Assembly: GCA_028247315.1 (NCBI GenBank)
Contig: JAOKFZ010000005.1
Coordinates: 1-64,000, forward strand
DNA length: 64,000 bases
Source: Bacteroidia bacterium
GTDB lineage: Bacteria > Bacteroidota > Bacteroidia > NS11-12g > UBA9320
Direction: 5' to 3'
Positions 8,793 through 17,589 of the stretch are shown here, piece after piece; the stretch's first letter is position 1; each line of letters begins with the position of its first letter. Made by a program: the position numbers and the translations under genes. The notes below the pieces were generated by a model that saw nothing but the letters and a program-made list of their open reading frames with translations, was not told the origin of the DNA and made no database searches.

Positions 8793-11243
8793 ATGTCACT
8801 ATTAAAGCGAAAGACTGGTACCAAAAAGGTAAGAAAAGAGGCGATACCCCATAAGGATAATACGCTTACTTATAAGTTAACAGGAGGAGTAATTTTGCTT
8901 TTTGCTGTTTTTGTTTTTTTAGCATCGATTAGCTATTTGTTTTCTTGGCGAGCAGATCAAAGTATTCTCAACGCTGGCATCACAGATTTTTTATTCGATT
9001 TCAAAGACAAATTACCTGCAAATTTTATGGGTAAATTAGGAGCGTTTTTTGCTCACCTTTTCATTTACAATGGATTTGGGATAGGGGCATTTTTATTCTA
9101 CCCTATTTTTTTTATTCTAGGCTATAATTTATACTTCAATAAAGTCTTTAAGATACGCCCTAAGACAGTGAGCAAGTTGATTGTGTCAGCTATATGGGTG
9201 TCGCTGGTTTGTGCCTTGCTATTTTCTAAAGTATCTCCTTTGCTAAGTGGCTTGCTTGGTTATGGTGTTTTTATGTTTTCTAAGTCACTCATTGGCACTA
9301 TAGGAATGGTACTTGTACTTGGTCTTGTTACCCTATTCTTCTTGTATGTTGCATTTAGTATTGACGTATTAGAGAGTATTCGAAATAGAAAGGTGCTAAA
9401 AACAAAGACCAACGAATCTGAGGGAATAAACGAAGATGATTCACGTGAGTTCGATCCAGAGGAGTCTCTTTTCGCCAAAGACGAAATAGCTTTTGCCGTT
9501 GGAGATAAAGCAGAAACACTTGATATAATTGAAGAAGAACTTACCCTTACGGTAGAAGAGCCGATAATAGAAGAAGTGATAATAAATGAACCTACAATGA
9601 AGCCTAAAACAGAGGAAAAGGTAGAGGCTGAAAAAGAAGACGATGAAGGGGATGACCTGGAGCTGAAAATAGAAGATACCCCAAAAGAAGAAAAAATAGA
9701 TAAGGCTAAACAAAAAGAGCACTACGGTATCGATGAGCCGTTTGACCCACGTTTAGACCTTAGGGATTATCAGTTTCCTGAAATAGATTTTCTTAATAAG
9801 TATGGTGAAGGAGAAAAGGCTGAAGTAAGCAAGGAAGACTTAGAAAAAAGTAAGAATATGATTGTTCAGACACTGAATAATTATAAAATTGGTATAGCCA
9901 GTATAAAGGCTACCATAGGACCTACGGTAACGTTGTTTGAAATAGTGCCAGAGGCGGGAGTGCGTATCTCCAAGATCAAAAACTTAGAAGATGATATAGC
10001 TCTTAGTCTTGCTGCATTGGGTATTCGTATCATAGCACCTATACCAGGGAAGGGAACCATTGGTATAGAGGTGCCCAATAAGAAGCCAGAGATTGTAAGT
10101 ATGTATTCTGCTATCAATAGTGCTAAGTTTCAAAACTCAGACGCTGCATTACCAGTGTGCCTAGGTAAGACAATTTCTAATGAAGTATTTGTTGCCGACC
10201 TAGCAAAAATGCCACATCTACTCATGGCTGGAGCGACAGGCCAAGGTAAGTCAGTCGGGTTAAATGCTATAATAATTTCGCTGCTTTACAAAAAACATCC
10301 CGCTGAGCTCAAGTTTGTGATGGTAGATCCTAAGAAAGTTGAACTTACCCTTTATCAAACGATAGAACGCCATTACCTGGCTAAACTTCCTGGAGAGGGT
10401 GACGCTATTATCACGGATAATAAGCAGGTAATTACCACACTTAATTCATTGTGCGTAGAAATGGATGAACGCTATGCTTTGCTTCAATCTGCACTTGTGC
10501 GAAACATAAAGGAGTACAATGTTAAGTTTAAGAAGAGAAAGCTCAACCCTGAGGAAGGACACAAATACTTGCCTTATATTGTAGTGGTTATAGATGAGGT
10601 AGCAGATCTAATTATGACTGCGGGTAAAGAAGTAGAACACCCAATTGGCAGAATTGCTCAGTTGGCTAGAGCAATTGGTATTCACTTGATACTGGCAACA
10701 CAGCGACCTTCGGTTAATATTATTACAGGTACTATCAAAGCAAATTTCCCTGCTCGTATAGCTTTTAGAGTAAGTAGTAAGATAGATAGTCGAACTATAC
10801 TAGATGGTAATGGTGCAGATCAACTCATTGGTAAAGGAGATATGCTCTACTCTACGGGTAGTGACATGATCCGTCTTCAGTGTCCATTCGTAGATACACC
10901 AGAAGTAGACACCATTACCGGTTTTATAGGCAATCAACGAGGTTATCCAGATGCACACCTACTGCCAGAAGTAAGGGAAGAGTCTGATGGAGAGACGAAA
11001 GAACTGGACCCAAATGACAGAGATGCTCTTTTTGAGGATGCCGCACGTATAGTGGTGCAACACCAACAAGGAAGCACTAGCTTAATACAACGAAGACTAA
11101 AGGTAGGATATAATAGAGCAGGTCGCTTGATAGATCAATTAGAAGCATCTAATATTGTAGGCCCGTTTGAGGGTAGTAAGGCTCGTCAAGTTCTGCTTCC
11201 AGATGAATACGCTTTGGAACAGTTCTTGAATAACTTACACTAG
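8793..11243 (+). CDS. ftsK: DNA translocase FtsK/SpoIIIE family
   Basis: Septal DNA pump that moves and resolves chromosomes at division. The 816-residue protein has an N-terminal membrane domain with about four transmembrane helices (roughly 30-190) and a long acidic Glu/Lys-rich linker (about 205-310). The RecA-like motor has Walker A GATGQGKSV near 480 and Walker B VVVIDEVADL. A C-terminal winged-helix gamma domain (about 745-810) reads KOPS-like DNA signals. All parts are intact. It heads an operon with the downstream lolA-like and DUF6438 genes (gaps of 15 and 8 bases). Confidence 0.96.
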   Translation: MSLLKRKTGTKKVRKEAIPHKDNTLTYKLTGGVILLFAVFVFLASISYLFSWRADQSILNAGITDFLFDFKDKLPANFMGKLGAFFAHLFIYNGFGIGAFLFYPIFFILGYNLYFNKVFKIRPKTVSKLIVSAIWVSLVCALLFSKVSPLLSGLLGYGVFMFSKSLIGTIGMVLVLGLVTLFFLYVAFSIDVLESIRNRKVLKTKTNESEGINEDDSREFDPEESLFAKDEIAFAVGDKAETLDIIEEELTLTVEEPIIEEVIINEPTMKPKTEEKVEAEKEDDEGDDLELKIEDTPKEEKIDKAKQKEHYGIDEPFDPRLDLRDYQFPEIDFLNKYGEGEKAEVSKEDLEKSKNMIVQTLNNYKIGIASIKATIGPTVTLFEIVPEAGVRISKIKNLEDDIALSLAALGIRIIAPIPGKGTIGIEVPNKKPEIVSMYSAINSAKFQNSDAALPVCLGKTISNEVFVADLAKMPHLLMAGATGQGKSVGLNAIIISLLYKKHPAELKFVMVDPKKVELTLYQTIERHYLAKLPGEGDAIITDNKQVITTLNSLCVEMDERYALLQSALVRNIKEYNVKFKKRKLNPEEGHKYLPYIVVVIDEVADLIMTAGKEVEHPIGRIAQLARAIGIHLILATQRPSVNIITGTIKANFPARIAFRVSSKIDSRTILDGNGADQLIGKGDMLYSTGSDMIRLQCPFVDTPEVDTITGFIGNQRGYPDAHLLPEVREESDGETKELDPNDRDALFEDAARIVVQHQQGSTSLIQRRLKVGYNRAGRLIDQLEASNIVGPFEGSKARQVLLPDEYALEQFLNNLH

Positions 11244-11258
11244 AACATAAAAAATACA

Positions 11259-11915
11259 ATGAAAAAAATAGTACTATCATTAAGCGTCTTAGTGTTGATT
11301 TTGGTTTCGCCAGTTACATCTATGTCTCAATCGCAAGATAACCAAAGCAAGGCTTTGCTTAATAGACTAAGCAAAACGTATAAGACGTATAAGTCTGTAA
11401 AAGCACAGTTTTCTGTGAGTATCAGAAATAAGCAAACAAGTACAAGCGTGAAGCAGAGCGGAACACTCTATCAAAAAGGAAAAAAATTTAGGGTAAACAT
11501 GTCGGGTCAAGAGATATTATGTGATGGTAAACTCATCTGGACATATTTAGAAGATGCCAATGAAGTTCAAATTTCTAAGTTTAATGCGAAGGAAATGGAT
11601 ATTAATCCGTCGGAGATTTTTACAATTTATGAAAAGGGCTTTATGCATAAATATGCAGGTCAAGTAACCAAGGGTACCAAGACGCTAGATGTAGTAGAAT
11701 TAATACCTACGGACAAGAACAAAGGATATTTTAAGGTGAAACTAGGCATAGATAAACTGGCAAATAAGGTAAAAGAGATGTCTGTTTACAGTAAAAATGG
11801 TCTTGTAACCACCTATGTCATTACCAAGTTTGAACCCAATGTAAATGTGAATGACAGTTATTTTAAGTTCAATGCAAAGGACAAGCCTGGCGTTATCGAG
11901 ATAGATTTGAGATAG
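11259..11915 (+). CDS. LolA-like outer-membrane lipoprotein carrier
   Basis: A 218-residue exported protein with a Sec signal peptide (about 1-23, ending in MSQ) and the LolA-like open beta-barrel pattern, including LSKTYKTYKSVKAQFSVSI, GTLYQKGKKFRVNMSGQEILCDG and DVVELIP. LolA carries lipoproteins across the periplasm to the outer membrane. Bacteroidota often encode this type directly after ftsK, as here. Translation is probably coupled to ftsK (15-base gap). The name lolA is plausible, but carrier function is inferred from family and context. Confidence 0.85.
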   Translation: MKKIVLSLSVLVLILVSPVTSMSQSQDNQSKALLNRLSKTYKTYKSVKAQFSVSIRNKQTSTSVKQSGTLYQKGKKFRVNMSGQEILCDGKLIWTYLEDANEVQISKFNAKEMDINPSEIFTIYEKGFMHKYAGQVTKGTKTLDVVELIPTDKNKGYFKVKLGIDKLANKVKEMSVYSKNGLVTTYVITKFEPNVNVNDSYFKFNAKDKPGVIEIDLR

Positions 11916-11923
11916 TGGGTAAA

Positions 11924-12400
11924 ATGAATCGTTACGTAACATTAACGCTGTTTATTTCAGCGTTTTTTTTTGCATGTGTTTCACCAAAGAAAAGTGAAGA
12001 GGGCAGAAATAATAAAAAATGGTATATAAGTGTAGAAGAAACAGCCTGTTTTGGTAGCTGCCCTATATACAAGATTGTTTTAGACGGTAGTGGTCGTGCA
12101 CGTATGTATGGTAAACGATTTGTAGAACCTCTTGGTGTGTCTACTGCTACAGTTTCAAACACTTTGTTGGCCTCACTAGTAAACAGTACTGCTACAGCTA
12201 AATGGGGAAATTATGAGGAGGCGTACATAAGTGGTTACTCTGACTGGCCAAGTACGATAGTCTGTTACTCCATCATTCCTGGAGATACATTTACAGTAAC
12301 ATTTCAGAATAGATTGGCCCCTGCTCCAATAACTCAACTTGCAGACAGTCTGATTTCTTTAAGGAAGAGAGCCGGTTGGATTTCTCAAACGATAGACTAG
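11924..12400 (+). CDS. DUF6438-type lipoprotein
   Basis: A 158-residue lipoprotein from ATG at 11924. An upstream in-frame GTG at 11915 overlaps the lolA stop, but the signal peptide fits the ATG better (MNRYVTLTLFISAFFFAC, lipobox Cys at 18). The mature part begins with the DUF6438 signature ACFGSCPIYKI and a 'DGSGRARMYGK' strand. The function is unknown. It ends the ftsK operon, and its stop shares CTAG with the stop of the convergent gene. Confidence 0.8.
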   Translation: MNRYVTLTLFISAFFFACVSPKKSEEGRNNKKWYISVEETACFGSCPIYKIVLDGSGRARMYGKRFVEPLGVSTATVSNTLLASLVNSTATAKWGNYEEAYISGYSDWPSTIVCYSIIPGDTFTVTFQNRLAPAPITQLADSLISLRKRAGWISQTID

Positions 12401-14310
12401 CTATCAATGAAGTTCTTATCTAAAGCTTCGTAGATAGAGTTATTACTGATGTATTCCGGTACAATAGACTTCATGGTTTTTACCAAATGCCTATTTTTAA
12501 GGGTATCTTTTTGTTTGTACAATCCTGCTATTAGGTCATTTACTTCCAAGTAGTTGTACTGAGGCATCTTAGCAACCATTATCTTAGGATTGTGTGTGCC
12601 TATTGTGTTTTCCTTATCGTTGAGGAGTTCTTCTTTTAGTTTCTCTCCTGGCCTGAGTCCAGTAAATTTTATGTGTATATCCTTTCCTTCTTCGAAACCA
12701 GAAAGACGTATCATTTTACGAGCAAGATCAACTATTTTAACTGACTCACCCATATCGAAAATGTAAATTTCCCCGCCATGTCCCATGACGCCAGCTTCGA
12801 GTACCAATTGACAAGCTTCTGGTATGGTCATGAAAAAACGTGTGACTTCTGGGTGCGTCACGGTGAGTGGACCTCCGTTTTCTATCTGCTTTTTGAAAAG
12901 AGGTATAACTGACCCATTGCTGCCTAGTACATTGCCAAAACGTGTAGTAACAAAAAGAGTATGCTTGTCTGATTCTAAGTGTAGCTTAGCATTAAGAGAT
13001 TGAACATATATTTCGGCAATACGTTTACTTGCACCCATTATATTCGTTGGATTCACTGCTTTGTCCGTACTTACAAATACGAATTTTTTAGCTCCGTATT
13101 CTACTGCTAGGTTAGCAACATTTTGTGTTCCGAATACATTGGTATTAATGGCTTCATACGGATTCTCCTCCATAAGTGGTACGTGCTTATAAGCTGCGGC
13201 ATGAAAAACATAGGCAGGTTGAAAATGTTTAAATACTTTCGTTAAACGAGCAGTGTTGCACACATCAGCAAGTACTATTTCCAAATTGGTGCTTCCGTTT
13301 AGCTCATTTTCTATCTCATATAGAGGCGTTTCTGCTTGGTCAAGTAGTACTAGTAGCTTAGGTCCGAAGGAGAGACATTGTCTTGCAATTTCACTGCCGA
13401 TAGATCCCGCTGCTCCTGTGATGAGGATTACCTGACCTTTTAACTCTTTATTAATATTTGTCTTACTGAGTTTGATTGGCTCTCGTTCGAGTAAGTCTTG
13501 TATTCTTACAACTTTTATGCTTTGCGGATTAAATTCTCCATTAATCCAAGCACTTACTGGCGGAATAGTCTTCACGACAATATTGTGTTGTAAACATTTT
13601 TCTATAATCCTCTTCTTACGAATTACCCCTATCTCATTTATTGCTATTACCAACTCTATATTTACCTTGTCTGTTATAAATTTTTCAAAATCAATGCTAG
13701 AAGCATAAATTTTCACACCTTCCACAGACTTTCCTCGTATACTTGGATTGTCATCTAAAAAAGCAACTACCTTCCTGCCATACTTAGTGTTTCGCTCAAA
13801 AGAACGCTTTGCAATAATGCCTGCTTCTCCTGCCCCATAGATTATGACTGATTTTTGTATCAAATTAGCGTTGAAGGGTGCGTATTGGGTATAAAGCAAC
13901 TTAAAGGAAATTCTAAAGGCCGACAGTAAAAAAATCAATATAAATGCATCGATAATGATAACGGATGGTTTTATTATCTGATTGCTAGTGGACGTAAAAT
14001 AGATGCCTTCCATGGCTAGAATAATAAGCGTGCTGACTGAGACTGCAAAAAATATACGAACAGCGTCTTGAGTACTTGTATATTTAATAATACCTGTATA
14101 TGATTTTGTCACAATAAAAGCAAGTAATCTTATGGTCACCACAGCAAATAGGGGTATTAAGTAGTCCGAGATAGTAAAATCTACAAAAGTGACTACATCT
14201 GTAATGAGGGATGCTACTCCGAACGAGAATGTGGCTAAAAGTAGATCGATAATCAACACGACCCAACGAGGTGTGTTGTTATGTGCTACTCGTTTTATTT
14301 GATTTAGCAT
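12397..14310 (-). CDS. Nucleotide-sugar 4,6-dehydratase/epimerase, CapD/FlaA1/WbpM type
   Basis: A 637-residue membrane-anchored enzyme that acts on UDP-sugars for surface polysaccharide. The N-terminus has four transmembrane helices (about 15-120). A first Rossmann-like CoA-binding domain follows (VIIYGAGEAGIIAKR about 154-168), then the SDR domain with NAD motif GAAGSIGSEIARQ near 298 and the downstream PTNIMGASKRIAE catalytic segment. The catalytic triad form in this family distinguishes 4,6-dehydratases, but I cannot assign the exact sugar. pcrA lies upstream on the same strand after 84 bases; rfbC beyond pcrA is the only other sugar-nucleotide gene. Confidence 0.9.
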   Translation of the reverse strand: MLNQIKRVAHNNTPRWVVLIIDLLLATFSFGVASLITDVVTFVDFTISDYLIPLFAVVTIRLLAFIVTKSYTGIIKYTSTQDAVRIFFAVSVSTLIILAMEGIYFTSTSNQIIKPSVIIIDAFILIFLLSAFRISFKLLYTQYAPFNANLIQKSVIIYGAGEAGIIAKRSFERNTKYGRKVVAFLDDNPSIRGKSVEGVKIYASSIDFEKFITDKVNIELVIAINEIGVIRKKRIIEKCLQHNIVVKTIPPVSAWINGEFNPQSIKVVRIQDLLEREPIKLSKTNINKELKGQVILITGAAGSIGSEIARQCLSFGPKLLVLLDQAETPLYEIENELNGSTNLEIVLADVCNTARLTKVFKHFQPAYVFHAAAYKHVPLMEENPYEAINTNVFGTQNVANLAVEYGAKKFVFVSTDKAVNPTNIMGASKRIAEIYVQSLNAKLHLESDKHTLFVTTRFGNVLGSNGSVIPLFKKQIENGGPLTVTHPEVTRFFMTIPEACQLVLEAGVMGHGGEIYIFDMGESVKIVDLARKMIRLSGFEEGKDIHIKFTGLRPGEKLKEELLNDKENTIGTHNPKIMVAKMPQYNYLEVNDLIAGLYKQKDTLKNRHLVKTMKSIVPEYISNNSIYEALDKNFIDS

Positions 14311-14394
14311 AGTATTCCTAGGTGAGTGCGAAAATAAGTATTTATGCTTGGACTCCTTTATGTGATGGTCTTATTAGTGTAATAATTAGTCGTT

Positions 14395-16668
14395 TTACGC
14401 TTTTCTTAATTTTGCAAATTTGAGGACTAGGGTCTTCTCACCGTATTCATCAAATGCTATCGTTGCCTTTTTGTTTCCTACGTCACCTTCTATTTTGGTT
14501 ACTTGACCAACACCGAAACGTTGATGCTCCACCTGCATGCCTTCTGAGATATCATCCATAGGTTCGGCAACAAAATCAGAAATAGCAGGCGGCCTATTGA
14601 TCCTTGGTTGATTTTGCTTTGCAATGGTTCTGCGTAACCCTCCTCCTTCTAGATTCGGAGATATTGTTTTTCGCAGTGCGTTGCCTATTGTCTGTTTTGA
14701 CCGAGTAGCGGTACGACGCTCCATCCGTAAAAAGCTATTGTCTATTTCATCAATAAATCTACTTGGCTCACATGGCAGGAGACTGCCAAATCTAAAACGA
14801 GAGGTTGCAAATGATAAAGTTAAATCATCTTCTGCCCGAGTGATAGCAACATAAAATAAACGTCGTTCTTCTTCTAGGTCACTTCTGCTACCTAGGGACA
14901 TTTGTGATGGGAACAGATTCTCTTCTAATCCAGATACAAAGACATTTTTATACTCTAAACCTTTACTTTGATGTATTGTCATCAGTGAGACAGTATCATT
15001 ATCATCATCTTGCTTGTCGGCATCAGTCAAAAGAGCAATGTCTTGCAGATAATTCCCCAATGTCTTTTCCATTTCGTTGGTATCGTCCTCGGTAAATTCT
15101 TTGATACCATTCAGCAGTTCTACTACGTTTTCATACTTGCTTATTCCCTCAATGGTTTTATCCTCATTTAGCATTTTGAGGAGCTGAGTAGATCGAGATA
15201 CATGCATTGCTATATCGTATGCACTAGTTGTTTCATTCATAACAATGAAACTCTGCACCATCGTTACAAAATCTCTAAATTTAGGGATTGCATTTTTCAA
15301 CTGTGGATATAGGTGGGCATTGCAGATGACTTCCCATAGACTCTTATCTTCTTGTGAGGCTGTTACGGTCACTCGCTCAAGGGAGGTCTTGCCTATGCCC
15401 CTAGCGGGATAGTTGATTACCCTCTTCAGTGCTTGCTCATCGTTTTGGTTGATAACCAGTCTTAGATAAGAGATGATATCTTTAATCTCTTTACGCTGAT
15501 AAAAACTTGTGCCACCATAAATACGGTAAGCTATATTGAGTTTTCTGAGGGCTTCCTCCAAACTACGTGATTGGCTATTGGTCCTATAAAGAATAGCAAA
15601 ATCACTATTCATTTTCTGCTCTGTCATCTTTGTCTCAAAGATGTTTTGAGCTATTAGCTTGCCTTCTTCATTGTCTGTTACAGCTCGTATTACCTTTATC
15701 TTATTCCCTTCCTCGTTGGCCGTCCATACCTTTTTCTCTAGTTGATCCTTGTTTCTTGCTATGACGCTATTGGCGGCACTTACTATGGTATCACTAGAAC
15801 GATAATTTTGCTCAAGTTTAAAAACGTTGAGATCAGGATAATCCTTTTCAAAGTTCAATATATTTTTGATCGTAGCCCCTCGGAATGAGTATATGCTTTG
15901 GGCATCATCTCCCACAACACAAATATTCTCAAATACACTCGCTAGTTTTTTTACAATCATGTACTGGCAGTGGTTCGTGTCTTGGTACTCATCTACCATT
16001 ACATATTTAAACTTGTGCTGGTACTTGTTCAAGACATCGGGGAAATTATTGAGCAGCTTGAATGTATTGAGCAATAAGTCGTCAAAATCCATAGCTCCAG
16101 CTTTAAAACATCGTTTGGCATATTCCAGGTAAATAGCGTGTATTTTGCCTCTTCCGGTTGTTTCATCGTATGCTACTAGTTCTCCTTGTTTATGGTAAAC
16201 ATGAGCCTGTATAAGGTTGTTTTTTGCACTGCTTATTCTGGAGAGGACATAATTGGCTTTGTATACCTTGTCATCCAAGTTCATCTCCTTTACGATAGCC
16301 TTAATGAGACTTTTACTATCATCAGAGTCATAGATGGTGAAGTTGCGTGGGTATCCTATTTTTTCACCTTCTATACGGAGTATTTTGGCAAAAACAGAGT
16401 GAAATGTACCCATCCATATATTTCGAGCTTCAGGACCTACAACCGACTCTATTCTATTTCTCATCTCTTTGGCTGCCTTATTGGTAAAGGTGAGCGAGAG
16501 TATGTTGAACGCGTCTATCCCGGTGTGTATGAGGTGGGCTATGCGGTAGGTGAGCACTCTAGTTTTGCCAGACCCCGCTCCAGCTATAATCATAACGGGT
16601 CCTGTGGTTTGTAATACAGCGGCTTTTTGTTCTAGATTTAAAGAATCTAAGTAAGGTGCGTTATTCAT
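14395..16668 (-). CDS. pcrA: UvrD/PcrA-type ATP-dependent DNA helicase
   Basis: A superfamily 1A 3'-5' helicase for repair and replication-fork maintenance. It has 757 residues with Walker A AGAGSGKT at 29-36, motif Ia LTFTNKAAKEM, Walker B DEYQDTN around 227, motif III GDDAQSIYSFRGA, motif V TIHQSKGLEY and motif VI VAITRAEDDL. The C-terminal Tudor-like segment (EHQRFGVGQVTKIEG) is the PcrA-type RNA-polymerase-binding tail. It starts from ATG at 16668; the 122-base upstream region is shared with the divergent rfbC. Confidence 0.95.
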   Translation of the reverse strand: MNNAPYLDSLNLEQKAAVLQTTGPVMIIAGAGSGKTRVLTYRIAHLIHTGIDAFNILSLTFTNKAAKEMRNRIESVVGPEARNIWMGTFHSVFAKILRIEGEKIGYPRNFTIYDSDDSKSLIKAIVKEMNLDDKVYKANYVLSRISSAKNNLIQAHVYHKQGELVAYDETTGRGKIHAIYLEYAKRCFKAGAMDFDDLLLNTFKLLNNFPDVLNKYQHKFKYVMVDEYQDTNHCQYMIVKKLASVFENICVVGDDAQSIYSFRGATIKNILNFEKDYPDLNVFKLEQNYRSSDTIVSAANSVIARNKDQLEKKVWTANEEGNKIKVIRAVTDNEEGKLIAQNIFETKMTEQKMNSDFAILYRTNSQSRSLEEALRKLNIAYRIYGGTSFYQRKEIKDIISYLRLVINQNDEQALKRVINYPARGIGKTSLERVTVTASQEDKSLWEVICNAHLYPQLKNAIPKFRDFVTMVQSFIVMNETTSAYDIAMHVSRSTQLLKMLNEDKTIEGISKYENVVELLNGIKEFTEDDTNEMEKTLGNYLQDIALLTDADKQDDDNDTVSLMTIHQSKGLEYKNVFVSGLEENLFPSQMSLGSRSDLEEERRLFYVAITRAEDDLTLSFATSRFRFGSLLPCEPSRFIDEIDNSFLRMERRTATRSKQTIGNALRKTISPNLEGGGLRRTIAKQNQPRINRPPAISDFVAEPMDDISEGMQVEHQRFGVGQVTKIEGDVGNKKATIAFDEYGEKTLVLKFAKLRKA

Positions 16669-16790
16669 TGTTTAGTTGGGTCTATTACGTTACAGGCGAT
16701 GCGAAAATCGTAATATATGGCGGGTAGTTTATGCGTCTTAACAAACATTTTTTCACAACTTAGTAAGTTTTTATACCATTGTACTAAAAT

Positions 16791-17333
16791 ATGAAAGTAA
16801 TCACTACCGATATAGAAGGATTATTAATTATCGAGCCTACGGTTTATGGTGATGAGCGGGGTTATTTTTATGAGAGCTTCCGTTCTGATGTGCTACAAGA
16901 TTTTGACCCGAAGCTTGATTTTGTGCAAGACAATCAGTCATACAGTCACAAGGGAATCCTTAGAGGGTTGCACTTTCAGAAGGATCCATATGCTCAGGGT
17001 AAACTTGTGCGAGTAATACACGGTGCGGTGCTGGATGTAGCTGTGGATATACGCAAAGCGTCTAAGACATACGGGAAACATGTAAGTGTACGATTGGATG
17101 GAGATAGCAAGCGTATGCTCTATGTACCACATGGGTTTGCACACGGATTTGTAACGTTAGAAGACAATACGCTCTTTTTGTATAAGTGCACCAACTACTA
17201 TCACAAGAAGTCAGAAGGTTCTGTGAAATGGGATTCGCCAGCACTGGGTATCGACTGGGGTATTGAAAACCCCGTTCTATCGTCAAAAGATTTGGATGCC
17301 CCTATGTTTTCGGACTTTATTTCGCCGTTTTAA
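16791..17333 (+). CDS. rfbC: dTDP-4-dehydrorhamnose 3,5-epimerase
   Basis: Third enzyme of dTDP-L-rhamnose synthesis, cytoplasmic cupin fold. The 180-residue length is exact for the family. The catalytic His is at 61 in RGLHFQ and the conserved Lys at 71 in QGKLVRV; the YVPHGFAHGF segment and the Tyr-rich YKCTNYYHK follow. No rfbA, rfbB or rfbD is present in the window, so it is an isolated member here. It is convergent with the DUF1501 gene and separated from it by hairpins. Confidence 0.96.
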   Translation: MKVITTDIEGLLIIEPTVYGDERGYFYESFRSDVLQDFDPKLDFVQDNQSYSHKGILRGLHFQKDPYAQGKLVRVIHGAVLDVAVDIRKASKTYGKHVSVRLDGDSKRMLYVPHGFAHGFVTLEDNTLFLYKCTNYYHKKSEGSVKWDSPALGIDWGIENPVLSSKDLDAPMFSDFISPF

Positions 17334-17406
17334 GGATGAATGTAGAAAGAAGGTTTTCTCATCAAATTTTGAGTAATATACTCATGATGGTTTTGTATAC
17401 GCGTTC

Positions 17407-17455
17407 GTAATCCAACTTTCCTTTTTTTCTTCCTTCAAGAAGAAAAAGGGATTAC
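17407..17455. terminator. Bidirectional hairpin between rfbC and DUF1501 gene
   Basis: The outer arms GTAATCC (17407-17413) and GGATTAC (17449-17455) are perfect complements. Inside them CCTTTTTTTCTTC pairs with GAAGAAAAAGG. The long T and A runs within the stem allow termination in both directions between these convergent genes. A second small hairpin (CCAATT/AATTGG, 17562-17576, followed by CTTTTA) lies nearer the DUF1501 stop. Confidence 0.55.
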
Positions 17456-17589
17456 TCTGCACACATCACTTTTTACCCAAAGCAATGCATAGCTTAGCCA
17501 AGATGTGTCATCTGACATTAGGTGATGACTGTCATATAGCACGACCGGGAAGTCATCCGTACCAATTGAAAATTGGCTTTTATGCGGCC

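Noticed and set aside
17562-17576. Small hairpin CCAATT/AATTGG as the main rfbC terminator
   Set aside because: It lies more than 220 bases after rfbC and the larger hairpin at 17407-17455 is better placed; it may still act as a second barrier.
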